Below are positions 54,923 through 64,000 of a DNA stretch of 64,000 bases, piece by piece (positions within the stretch are counted from its first letter, which is position 1; every line of letters begins with the position of its first letter). The DNA is from Sanderia malayensis (Eukaryota > Cnidaria > Scyphozoa > Semaeostomeae > Pelagiidae), in the NCBI GenBank assembly GCA_013076295.1, contig RQOL01000729.1, positions 1,736,001 through 1,800,000 on the forward strand. The letters run 5' to 3'. The translations under genes were made by a program, and so were the position numbers. Below the pieces are notes generated by a model. It had not been told where the DNA came from, ran no database searches, and worked only from the letters and a program-made list of their open reading frames with translations.

Positions 54923-56089
54923 TAGCGACAGTGGGATATCCATCAATCACACAGTTTTATTGAGTTTGAATTTAGTTTGTAACTGAATGTGGAGCATGTT
55001 ACCATAATCATACCATAACAAATGCAAAAGTGTATTTTGAATTTTAATCAAATTTACTTGCTAACGCAAATACATCAATAGTTTGTTTTAGACTTCCTTC
55101 TATGTTCATTGAGTTATCGTGCCGAATGAAGAAAGCCCAAAACTCTTCCAGTAGCGTATACAGAGAGCATAAATACATAGGCTTTATTTCCACTACTAAA
55201 TTCAAATAACTTAACCGAATATTTTGGTCTGTGATAGCTATAATCTTGACTAAAGAGACTTTGAAGACAACATCAAATCGTTTGTGTTTTTACAAATTTT
55301 CTTCAATTTCAAAAAACGAAAATCAACGAATTGAACTCTAAATTCTGCTTGTACACGGGGAGTCCCTGAAGTATGTTGGTAGCAAAAGAAGAGAAAAATA
55401 TGCAGCTAAACATGTACCTCTCCTAATACCACAAATCCATAATGACACGATGTTGACTGTTGTGATGTGTACATATATGTCATTCTTATCTTTGGCGTTT
55501 TTGTATTCTGGGAGTCCATATTTATTGATTTTGTCACTCTTTGTTGTACTAAGGGCCTTTTTCTATCGACCTGGCTAAGGCTACATACAAATTCAAGAAG
55601 TGAGGTGGGTTCATATGAGAAAGTAGGCTACTCTGTTAGATGAAATCTCATTGTATCGCAGTCGGGGTTTCGACAAGGAGCCTGGAAGCTGATCAATATG
55701 TAATTGGAGTGGAAGAAAGTTACGATGCCAATCACTTGAACATTGGCAATGTGCAGCTGTTTTACTCAGCCAAATGAAATTGCGCCCAATCTTTTAATTT
55801 TGTGAAACTGTTGAATAACGGAAATGTTTGTTTTGTAAACTTCAACATAAAGTATGCCTACCATTAAAGCATAGTTCCAGCTAAGCAAATTAGTTGCCAT
55901 TATGGACAGGCTTTACTCGGTTATGTCCGCGTCTGTGAAATCTTCTATGCTTGATAGGAAATATATATGGCGGGTAGAGATCAGATTCTTACAACATTAT
56001 AGTAATGTTGACTCCGTGATTGCTAATTGGAGATAATATCCGAGATAATTGCAACAACTAAGAGACATTGTTTTTGGCTGAAGATTGAA
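54923..56089. other. Spacer between receptors L and M
   Basis: Non-coding, paralogous to 52930-53977 without the mariner-like MITE. Confidence 0.6.
55962..55969 (+). promoter_or_regulatory. TATA box of receptor M
   Basis: TATATATG 128 bases before the ATG at 56090. Confidence 0.5.
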
Positions 56090-57045
56090 ATGGATCATTT
56101 GATAACAGGGGTTGTCTTTGGAGGTTTGTACCTAATCGGTAGCGCTGTCACCATGATAACAAATTTTATGCTGATCATCTCATACATTGCTACTAAGCAA
56201 TCAATGAAGAATTCATCTAATCTTCTCATGGTCGTTCTGAGTTTCAATGACTTCTGCTCTGGGACAGTTGCTATGCCAATGGCAGGAGTCCTTCTAGTTT
56301 TGCCTCATTCCAGTATACACTTCATAATACTGAAGCCACATTTGTTTATGGTACATTTTTGGGTGCAAATTCAGTTTACCTGGCAATGCTTATTGGAATA
56401 GACCGCTACTTGCATATGAATCCTGATATAACTGGTTCTTCTTCAAGATGGCTGAATCTGTTTAAAAGACCTTGGATTTTCATTTCGATTCTCTTCGTTG
56501 TTACCTTATCCTTGGCAAATGCAGCTATTTATCAGTTACTCTTGGGAAGCTCGACGAAGCATTACGTCGATGCTGTGTATGCGATCTTAATAATGGCATG
56601 GCTGATTGGTTTGTTAATTGTTTACGTTCGAGGTTTTCGCCGTATTCGCCGCCATGTTGTTGAAAATCCTGTTTTTATGAACAGGCAAGATGGATCAACG
56701 GAAGAACCACGATATGTGCGAGAATTATACAAGACTATTTTGCTGATATTAATTGTTGCATTTGTATGTTATCTGCCCGTTTCCATAATGTATGCTTTCG
56801 GGGCTGTCTTCCGGATGCAAAATGAAACCAGATTACTCAACTCGCAAGGATTTTTTTTTTGGAGATTGGCTTCTGGAGCACTGGTATTTATTTTTCCCTC
56901 TGCGAATGCGATTATAATACTCTATCGAAATAAAAAAAGCAAAAAATGGCTGGCTGATAAAATTTCAGCATTATTCTGCTGCAGATCAAAAATGCCAAGT
57001 GAAGAAATGGGAAACGGTGTAGCTACGATCACAAACAATCTTTAA
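56090..57045 (+). pseudogene. Receptor M, single frameshift
   Basis: A tandem sister of L. It starts MDHLITGVVFGG at 56090. TM1 and TM2 are intact to LKPHLFMVHF; one base is then missing near 56355-56360 compared with L, and the frame closes at 56401. The next frame resumes in register (ANSVYLAMLIGIDRYLHMNP) and stays open through TM7 to ITNNL at 57045. Nothing else is broken, so this is either a very young pseudogene, a segregating null allele or a sequencing error in a T/G run. Confidence 0.8.
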
Positions 57046-58218
57046 TAGCGACAATGGGAGATCAATCACACAGTTTTATTGAGTTTGAATTTAGTTTGTA
57101 ACTGAATGTGGAGCATGTGTTGACGTATCAACAGTGTCAAAAACTCATCCCAAATATCTTCATTATTCATATAACACCTTGGCAAGAATATGCATAAAGG
57201 TATTGGGCCGTGTCCTTCATCAGTAGCAAAGACAATTAAAATAGGAAGAAGGAAGGACCATTAAACTAATGGGCAAAACTTGTGACATGCAAAAATAGAA
57301 CACAACTCGAATTTCAACGTTGGCTCCATTTTGCTTTCTGTCACATTTTAATTTACAAACCCTACTTGGAGTTTATTTTATTTTTAAATTTTATGCCCTG
57401 CATTATTCTGAGTGGTTTGTGATTGGCTGACCTGCCGATATTTGATCTCTTATTGGCTGATTGCTCTAGTCCGCTTTCACCTTGATAACATCCGCGCATA
57501 GCTAACAACAGTTAATACATTTTCGTGCATTAGCTAACTAACATCTCATCTGTACGCTTTCCATTGTCCTCGTTTTATTCAAAGTCTTAATTAGGCACAA
57601 TCATACATTACAAGCAGTACTATTGTTTGTAGAAGTGAGATTTTGAAAGTAGAACTGTGTGTTTTTAATAACTGTGGGCAGCGGAAGACAAAATTGGTCA
57701 AATACCGCACCTACAAAACAGGAACATCTAAGCAACAACATCAACAAGCTAATTTGAAAACCATGTTACCATGATGCTTTATTTATGAACAATTACTTTC
57801 ATAATAAACATGTATTCGGAAATATGGACAGATGGTTTTCAACTCAGCTTACTCAAAGAGTTATTGTCGACAATTCTGATGTGATCTTTATTAAAGAAAG
57901 CGTTTTCTTACAAATGTGTGACAGAGTTAATAGTAGAGGGGTTATTGAATACTCAAACATATTGACATATATGAACCAGTCATGTGAAGCCATTTTCACC
58001 TTTGTTCGCATTTAGCCGCACTCATTAAATGTTTTAGTTACTTTAAAATTGTAAATGCTATTAAAAAGACATCTTTATAATTACGGATTACTCGTTCTTT
58101 TCAAGTGTGGCAGAATCGGTTCCGTAGGTTCGTGATTTTAAGAGCCTGTGCAACCAAAGTACTACAGCTTTGCGATTAGCATAGTAAAAAACGATTTCTG
58201 AACCATCATCCTCTAATA
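57046..58218. other. Spacer between receptors M and N
   Basis: Non-coding. A 76-codon open stretch (57785-58015) is unrecognised and uncalled. A TATAAT at 58075 sits 144 bases before N. Confidence 0.5.
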
Positions 58219-59139
58219 ATGTCTTATGTGGTAATAGCCCAACGTGGATTCGGTGTGTTATTTATGATATTTAGCGTCGTAATTGTAGTGACAAATACTC
58301 TGCTGATAACTTCGTTCATTGCCACAAAACAATCACTGGATAACTCATCGAATCGTTTGATTGTGTTCATGTGCATTGTCGATTGTTTCCTCGGAGTATC
58401 TGCTGTACCGATGCTTGGAGTCTTGCATTATTGGTTACATTTACAGGATGTAGATACGTTGAAAAGAGCCTATGATTGCTTTGTGCGTGGTTTCATGGGC
58501 CTTTCGTTGGTCCTGACCATGTTCATCGGCATTGATCGCTATTTACACATGAACCCGGACATGCAAAGATCTCCGTCGAGACTTCTCAAATTGTTCAAAA
58601 GACCTTGGGTTGATGTTCTCGCCAGTGTCACTGTGTTCTTGTTTATAGCATTCGCCGTTGAGAATTACTTTATTGGGTACATAGTGAGCCAATATGTTGA
58701 TGCAATTGTTTCTGTTTTCATCCTCTGTTTGATGTCAGTGTTGTTGGCTGTTTACATTCGAGGCTATCGCCGCATACGTCGCCACGTTGCAGAGAGCTCG
58801 GCGATTTTCAACATGCAGCAACGTGGTGGGGCTTGTTCAACAGTGCAACAACCGAAGTATCTTCGTGAATTGTATAAAACGATTCTCTTGATTCTTGTCA
58901 CGACTGTTGTATCGTATCTTCCACTAGTCAGCTTTTATGCTTACATTTTTGTAACGAAAGTGCTAATTCTTGACTTCAGTCACGGTAATGAGATTGTAAT
59001 TTTTTACTTAATTGCGCATGCTCTTGCCTTCTCCGACCTGTTTACTAATTCGTGGATAGTATTTTATCGAAATGAAAAGAGTAAGGCGTGGTTGTATGCA
59101 AAGGTTTCAAAGCTCCTCAGCTGCTACCAACAGCCGTAG
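58219..59139 (+). CDS. Divergent 7TM receptor N
   Basis: A 306-residue intronless receptor and the most diverged member. ATG at 58219 (MSYVVIAQRGFG). TM1 Asn26, TM2 Asp55, DRY 106-108 within the conserved IDRYLHMNP, RPW at 128-130, RGYRRIRRHVAES in ICL3 with a longer loop containing GGACSTVQQ, SYLP 232-235 in TM6, N277-S-W-I-V-F-Y283 in TM7, and a single Cys near the C-terminus. ICL1 reads SLDNSSNR where the others have SMKNSSNL. Codon use is richer in G+C at third positions than its neighbours (for example CGTGAATTG, TCGTAT). It is likely an older lineage under its own constraint. Confidence 0.9.
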   Translation: MSYVVIAQRGFGVLFMIFSVVIVVTNTLLITSFIATKQSLDNSSNRLIVFMCIVDCFLGVSAVPMLGVLHYWLHLQDVDTLKRAYDCFVRGFMGLSLVLTMFIGIDRYLHMNPDMQRSPSRLLKLFKRPWVDVLASVTVFLFIAFAVENYFIGYIVSQYVDAIVSVFILCLMSVLLAVYIRGYRRIRRHVAESSAIFNMQQRGGACSTVQQPKYLRELYKTILLILVTTVVSYLPLVSFYAYIFVTKVLILDFSHGNEIVIFYLIAHALAFSDLFTNSWIVFYRNEKSKAWLYAKVSKLLSCYQQP

Positions 59140-61198
59140 TCCCGTCGAGAAGCTCCAGATAATTTGGTTGCAAATCAAACTGCATAAGTAGCCAAAACTT
59201 TGTGATGAATCCAATTACCTTGAAAACTAATACGATTAAAAGCTTGAAACGCTGCATTATTGTGAATTTTTATCAATTACACCTTCCTCTTCTTCTTTTG
59301 AATTTCGCCGATTAGCCCAGATTGGTAAAGCGAAGAGAACCAGTCCTTAGACTTGTTATAAAAGAAGCTACAAGAACAATTTTCGACAGGACGTCACAAT
59401 TGTTAAACTCTAATTAGTTAAAAAGGTCTCTAAAAGTAAACTGCGACTTCTCAGTGATATTGGGAATCTGTAACTCGTTAAAAAGACGCCTTAAATGTAA
59501 CAAGATAAATGCTGCGACATTGCCAGAACTAGAATTAATTTTTCTGTTGTCTGCTTATTTAAAAACATGTATCGTCCACAAATTATACAAATATTTCGAA
59601 CATTCCAAGAGCTTAACTTCGTGTACTTATCATATATATGTGATAGATTGAAAAATAATCTGCATTTGTTTCATTTATCTATGCATCTTGTCAAGGCGTC
59701 ATGCAATGAACGGAGATCTACAAGAGTTGTAGATCAGGAAGTAATATTTGCACTTAAGGAGTTTTATTACATATTAATTATGGCTGCCTTTACAAGCAAT
59801 GCTGGCAGAAGATGCTTTGTTTTCTGCCCCAATTGGCTACAAGTTTTGAATGCAACAAAGATTTTTGTTTATTTGAGCAGTTTCTAAGTACAGCAAAAGA
59901 AAGCTGTTGCAATCAATTAGTTTTTCAAAAATGTTGAGTCGATATTTGCAAACTCATGCTCTTTTGTAGCCATTCTTAATCCCATTTACGGTTGAACTGG
60001 ATATATCAAATATTCAAATTCTTAAATTGTCCTCCACAATCACGCTTACAATTACTCTTATTTTATGAATTATTGCTTGTGAGCGCCGTGCTGGCCTGGG
60101 ATTATTTCCCTGCTAAATAGTAGCTATGGCAACCTTTGACGATGAATAATAACCAGTAACTGAAATATATTTGTTGCTTTTCTAGACGATGTTGATCAGA
60201 ACAGACCTTATACTTTGGAAAAGTGTAATAAGAGAGTCTGGCACGACTGCTCGGTGAGTTTCTATATTTGTTATTTTCTTTGTAAAGTTTGGCTGCCTTA
60301 AGAAATCGCTAGAAATTTTTTTCTTTTTGGTCAGAATCGAGCAAAACGCAGCCTACCGCGAGTTAACCCATATTAAAACATGCCTTGAGCTCGTCAAACA
60401 TGTCAACAGCTCTGAAAATATAGAATTTTTATGAAAGTCCTTGCACTGTATTGATTCAGTGGGTTTTGAAAATTTTGTATGAATTTTTTATGAAAGTTTT
60501 TATGTTTAAACACCCCATACGTTTTGACCGAGTAAATGTCTCGCAATAAGTCTATCTTATGACTTTTTGAGCCAAATAAATACTTAACGGATCTCAGAGT
60601 GGCTTTAACGTCGTAACAATGTAGCAGAACACATGTGTAGGATATCACAAGCTTTTTCATAATATTTCGTGTTCAACATCCAAGCACACAGCCAGGAGTA
60701 CTGGCTGTGTAAAGTAGCGCTAGACTGTGCTGCCAATACAACATAGGTAAATACAAGAAAATGGTGGCACAAATTATAGCTCAGGGGCTTGTATTGTGTC
60801 CAACCTTATAATTGCAGTGCGGCATAATTTATGAATGTTTCGTCAGAGGAAATCGATTCTTCCATTCAGCATGCGAACATTCTGCCATCTAGCAAGAAGT
60901 TTGCAGCTGTTAGCTGTTCTCGCAACCCCTACAGGTTTTAATTTTCGAATTGTTCTCCACCTGCTTATTACACATACGTGTCTATGTTCCAAGAATAATC
61001 ACAGAACTAAAAAACCCTGTCTCTTGCGGAGAAATATGATTAGCTATAGTAAATAACAAACACTAAAAACCATTATTTGATTTAATTCATGTAGGATGTA
61101 AAATCTATAAAAAGAGAACTGAGTTGGAATCTTCAAACAATTAGAATGGTTGAGGATTGAAATTTACGGAAAATATCTGAGATCTTTTTGAGAGTAAA
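59140..61198. other. Spacer between receptors N and O
   Basis: A 2-kb non-coding spacer. Open stretches at 59567-59887 (plus) and 60403-60660 (minus) match nothing I know. I see no clear mobile element. Confidence 0.5.
61106..61113 (+). promoter_or_regulatory. TATA box of receptor O
   Basis: TATAAAAA 93 bases before the ATG at 61199; shorter spacing than its paralogs. Confidence 0.5.
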
Positions 61199-62158
61199 AT
61201 GGTTGCTTTTATAAAATTTATTGGTACACTACACATTTTCTGCAGTGTTGTCACCATGATTATAAACTCCATGCTGATTATCTCCTACATTGCTACTAAG
61301 CAATCGCTGAAGAGTTCATCAAATCTTCTCATAGTTGTTCTGAGTTTCAGTGACCTTCTCTTTGGAGCAGTTGTTATGCCAGTTACCGGAGTCACACATT
61401 TTTTACCTGACTTTTCCAGCAAACACTTCCTGACAAAGCCACGTATATTTTTGATGCAATTTTTTACTGCCAATTCATTGTACTTGACAATGCTTATTGG
61501 AATTGATCGCTACTTGCATATGAATCCTGATATAAATGGCTCTTCGTCAAGATTTTTAAAACTCTTCAAAAGACCTTGGGTATTTCTTGTGGTTGTCATG
61601 GTTGTGATCTTATCTTTGGCAAATGCGGGTATTTATCTGTTATTTTTGGAAACCACTACGAAGCTTTACGTTGATGCTGTGTATAGCATTTTATTGATGG
61701 CATTGTTGATTTGTTTGTTAGTGGTTTACGTTCGAGGCTTTCGCCGTATACGCCGCCATGTTGTTGAAAATCCTGTTTATATGAACAGGCAAGATGGATC
61801 AATGGAAGAACCACGATATGTGCGAGAATTGTACAAAACTATTTTGCTGATATTAATTGCTGCCTTTGTATGTTATCTGCCCGTTTCCGTAATGTATGCT
61901 TACATGGCCATTGAGAGTTTCTTTGAAACCAGATTGCTGAAGACATCAGCATTTGCTTATTGCCAAATAGTTTTTGGAGTGATTTTATTGTTGTTTCCCC
62001 TTTCGAATTCAACGATAATATTCTATCGAAATAGAAAAAGCAAGAAGTGGGTGCGTGATAAAGTCTCTTTATTATTTTGCTGCAAAACAAAAGAGCCCGC
62101 CCATGAAATACAAATTAATCCAGTTGTGATTTGTAATATGGAAATGACAAATGCTTAA
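61199..62158 (+). CDS. Rhodopsin-like 7TM receptor O
   Basis: A 319-residue intronless receptor. ATG at 61199 (MVAFIKFIGTLHIFC). TM1 Asn23 (preceded by Ile instead of Thr), TM2 Asp52, DRY 103-105, RPWVFL before TM4, RGFRRIRRHVVENPVYMN in ICL3, CYLP in TM6, N-S-T-I-I-F-Y in TM7, CCK, tail NPVVICNME as in J. The stop codon lies within AATAAA. Confidence 0.93.
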   Translation: MVAFIKFIGTLHIFCSVVTMIINSMLIISYIATKQSLKSSSNLLIVVLSFSDLLFGAVVMPVTGVTHFLPDFSSKHFLTKPRIFLMQFFTANSLYLTMLIGIDRYLHMNPDINGSSSRFLKLFKRPWVFLVVVMVVILSLANAGIYLLFLETTTKLYVDAVYSILLMALLICLLVVYVRGFRRIRRHVVENPVYMNRQDGSMEEPRYVRELYKTILLILIAAFVCYLPVSVMYAYMAIESFFETRLLKTSAFAYCQIVFGVILLLFPLSNSTIIFYRNRKSKKWVRDKVSLLFCCKTKEPAHEIQINPVVICNMEMTNA

Positions 62159-62162
62159 TAAA
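62157..62162 (+). promoter_or_regulatory. AATAAA over the stop codon of receptor O
   Basis: The hexamer starts one base inside the TAA stop codon at 62156-62158. It is a possible poly(A) signal giving almost no 3' UTR; use is unproven. Confidence 0.35.
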
Positions 62163-63439
62163 GATTCAGAAATATTTTTCAGACAAATGGTGACAAGTTA
62201 TTGAATAAGATTGCACCGCGCGACACTTCTTGTTTGTATACGAACTCTATAAAGACGCCCTACATACCGTACGAGCAGATATGCATGCATATACAATACA
62301 TACACGCATACATACATACATACATACCTACATACACACATACATACATACATACATACATATGCATGCATGCAAATATATATATACATACTTTACAGGC
62401 ATGATATGCATACAGTACCATAGTATACTACACTGTACTGTACTATATGCCATTCCATACTAACTTCACTATACATATAATATACATATCCAACTATCTT
62501 ATGCCACTCTCTACGAATATACAATTCAACATACCGTGCATGACCTACATAATTGTCATACGAAATCTCAATTGGTTTTCAAAAAATTAAAATTTAATTC
62601 AAAATTTCGTTGTTAAATTAATTGCTTTCAAAGAGAATTTATGAGAATTAGTACCAACGAGCGCTTTATTGGCTATATTCATATACTAAAACGCCATATT
62701 TGTATTACGATTATTAACTAGTTGGTGGCTAGTGGCTTTTTAATATATTTAGTTAAGCAACTCTATTTAAAATTCGAACATGGGCAGCTGAATTTAGATG
62801 TCTCAAGGTCGTAATAACGTGAAACTTGAAGAAAAAGCCAATGTAATGTTTTGTACATTATTCCTTATCATTATAAAAATCATAACAGGCTCTGGTCCAA
62901 GAGTTGTAAGCTTTATTTTGACCGGGCCTAGGCTGAATGCACTCAATGCATATAAAGACTAAATAGAAAGTTGTTTTATTAATGCACAGAGATAAAGTCA
63001 TCATTTGTGCTTTCCATTTTAAGATATACTTGTTTATTCGCCGGAAGCTGGATATATTTTGCATGTGTTTCATCAATGCATTTCAACCCGCTGCTTCGTC
63101 ACATGACACTCGTCCCTTCGTCACTTATACAGTGAGGGGATAACGTGTAGCTAACTATTTCATTTAGCCGCGGGCCTTTGGCCCTTACAGCAAAACTTTG
63201 TGATACTTTTGCCCTGTGTCAATTGTAATCACTTGTATGGAAAATTGACAAGCGGCAAGAGAGTTCGATTCTTAGAAGAACTACATTAACGACATTTCAT
63301 AATTACTTTTTTTGTGAAACTGTTTCGTATAAGTAACGACGCGAGGGAGTATTTCTCTCCACAGGCACCAAAGAATAAATACACCACATACCGAAAGGCA
63401 TCACTACAACACCTCGAGAGGTATCACTGTGGGAATAAA
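62159..63439. other. Spacer between receptors O and P
   Basis: Non-coding, with a microsatellite at 62281-62395. A TATAAG at 63326 lies 114 bases before P. No gene seen. Confidence 0.55.
62281..62395 (+). repeat. (ACAT)n/(TA)n microsatellite
   Basis: Imperfect ACAT/CATA tetranucleotide run with GCATGCATGC islands and a short (TA)n. Open frames across it on both strands are artefacts. Confidence 0.95.
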
Positions 63440-64000
63440 ATGGTTGATTTGGAAGAATACGCATTTGGCGCACTATACATAGTCTGCGGTGCTCTTACCA
63501 TTATGACAAATTCCATGCTGATTATCTCGTTCATTGCTACTAAGCAATCAATGAAGAATTCATCAAATCTTCTCATAGTTGCTCTGAGCGTGAATGATTT
63601 CCTATGTGGAGCAATTGTTATGCCAATAGCCGGATTTGAGAAACTTACATTTGATGCTCAAAGCAGACATTTCACAACAAAACCACGTGTGTTTTTTTTC
63701 CATTTTTTTGGTGCCAACTCATTGTACATGACAGTGCTCATTGCAATTGATCGCTACTTGCATATGAATCCTGATATAACTGGCTCTTCGACAAGATTGC
63801 TAAAACTGTTCAAAAGACCTTGGATTTTCATTTCAATATTCATCGTTTTGGCTGTATCCTTAACAAATTCAATAATTTACCTGTCTTATTTTAAAAGCGC
63901 AGAAAGGCTTTATTTTGATGTTGTATTTGGTACTTCACTAACAGCATTTTTGATTGGTTTGTTAATAGTTTACATTCGAGGCTTTCGCCGCATTCGCCGC
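63440..64000 (+). CDS. Rhodopsin-like 7TM receptor P (partial, runs off the edge)
   Basis: A 187-codon 5' part of a further receptor, open to the window end. ATG at 63440 (MVDLEEYAFGALYIVCG). TM1 Asn24 region TNSMLII, KQSMKNSSNLL in ICL1, TM2 N-D-F-L-C-G, TM3 ending IAIDRYLHMNP (Ala replaces the Gly of LIGIDRY), RPWIFI, TM5, and RGFRRIRR at the last codons. No frame break is seen in this part. The array therefore continues to the right. Confidence 0.9.
   Translation, partial: MVDLEEYAFGALYIVCGALTIMTNSMLIISFIATKQSMKNSSNLLIVALSVNDFLCGAIVMPIAGFEKLTFDAQSRHFTTKPRVFFFHFFGANSLYMTVLIAIDRYLHMNPDITGSSTRLLKLFKRPWIFISIFIVLAVSLTNSIIYLSYFKSAERLYFDVVFGTSLTAFLIGLLIVYIRGFRRIRR

Noticed and set aside
62198..62463. 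ORFs over the ACAT microsatellite
   Set aside because: Simple-sequence artefacts open on both strands.
1..64000. CRISPR array or prokaryotic operon reading of the tandem repeats
   Set aside because: Repeats have no unique spacers, and the receptors, TATA boxes, AATAAA signals and DIRS elements are eukaryotic.

Overview
The window is animal nuclear DNA from an invertebrate. It is AT-rich, holds a large tandem family of intronless seven-transmembrane receptor genes, and is invaded by DIRS-order retrotransposons and short inverted-repeat DNA elements. The mix of intronless rhodopsin-like receptors, DIRS/PAT/Ngaro-type elements and hAT-like MITEs suits a cnidarian (anthozoan-like) genome best. 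That placement is an inference: no marker gene fixes the species.

Receptors: I count 19 loci of one family. Fourteen are complete open frames, four are broken, and one runs off the right edge. Products are about 305-322 residues, have almost no extracellular N-terminus, and share the core motif IDRYLHMNP at the end of TM3. They have the rhodopsin-class TM1 Asn, TM2 Asp, DRY, (C/S)xLP in TM6 and an N-x-x-I-I-x-Y form of the TM7 motif. They lack the usual TM3-ECL2 cysteine pair and the TM5 proline, as MECA-group receptors (melanocortin, adenosine, cannabinoid, lysolipid) do. Ligands cannot be read from the sequence. Most loci have a TATA-like box 93-154 bases upstream of the ATG.

Layout: (1) 1-26.3 kb is a very recent tandem duplication with a unit of about 13.8 kb. 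Each unit holds a DIRS-like element, a receptor pseudogene (A), an intact receptor (B) and an intact receptor (C). B and C are identical in protein between units. (2) At 27.4-28.4 kb is receptor D, a close paralog of C. (3) 29.4-33.7 kb is a second, unrelated DIRS-like element with the split direct-repeat plan A1-ORFs-B1-A2-B2. (4) 29.2-39.8 kb is an inverted duplication: broken receptor E on the plus strand faces receptor F, the only minus-strand member. (5) 40.2-47.2 kb holds G, H and I, a younger tandem trio, with a TTAA-flanked DNA transposon between G and H. (6) 48-64 kb holds J, K, L, broken M, divergent N, O and partial P, with a mariner-like MITE and a relic DIRS terminal repeat in the spacers.

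The genes do not form a pathway. They are a birth-and-death receptor array in which tandem duplication, inversion and transposon insertion are visible at base level. Paralogous spacers act as empty-site controls that fix the ends of several mobile elements. I saw no rRNA, tRNA or CRISPR.
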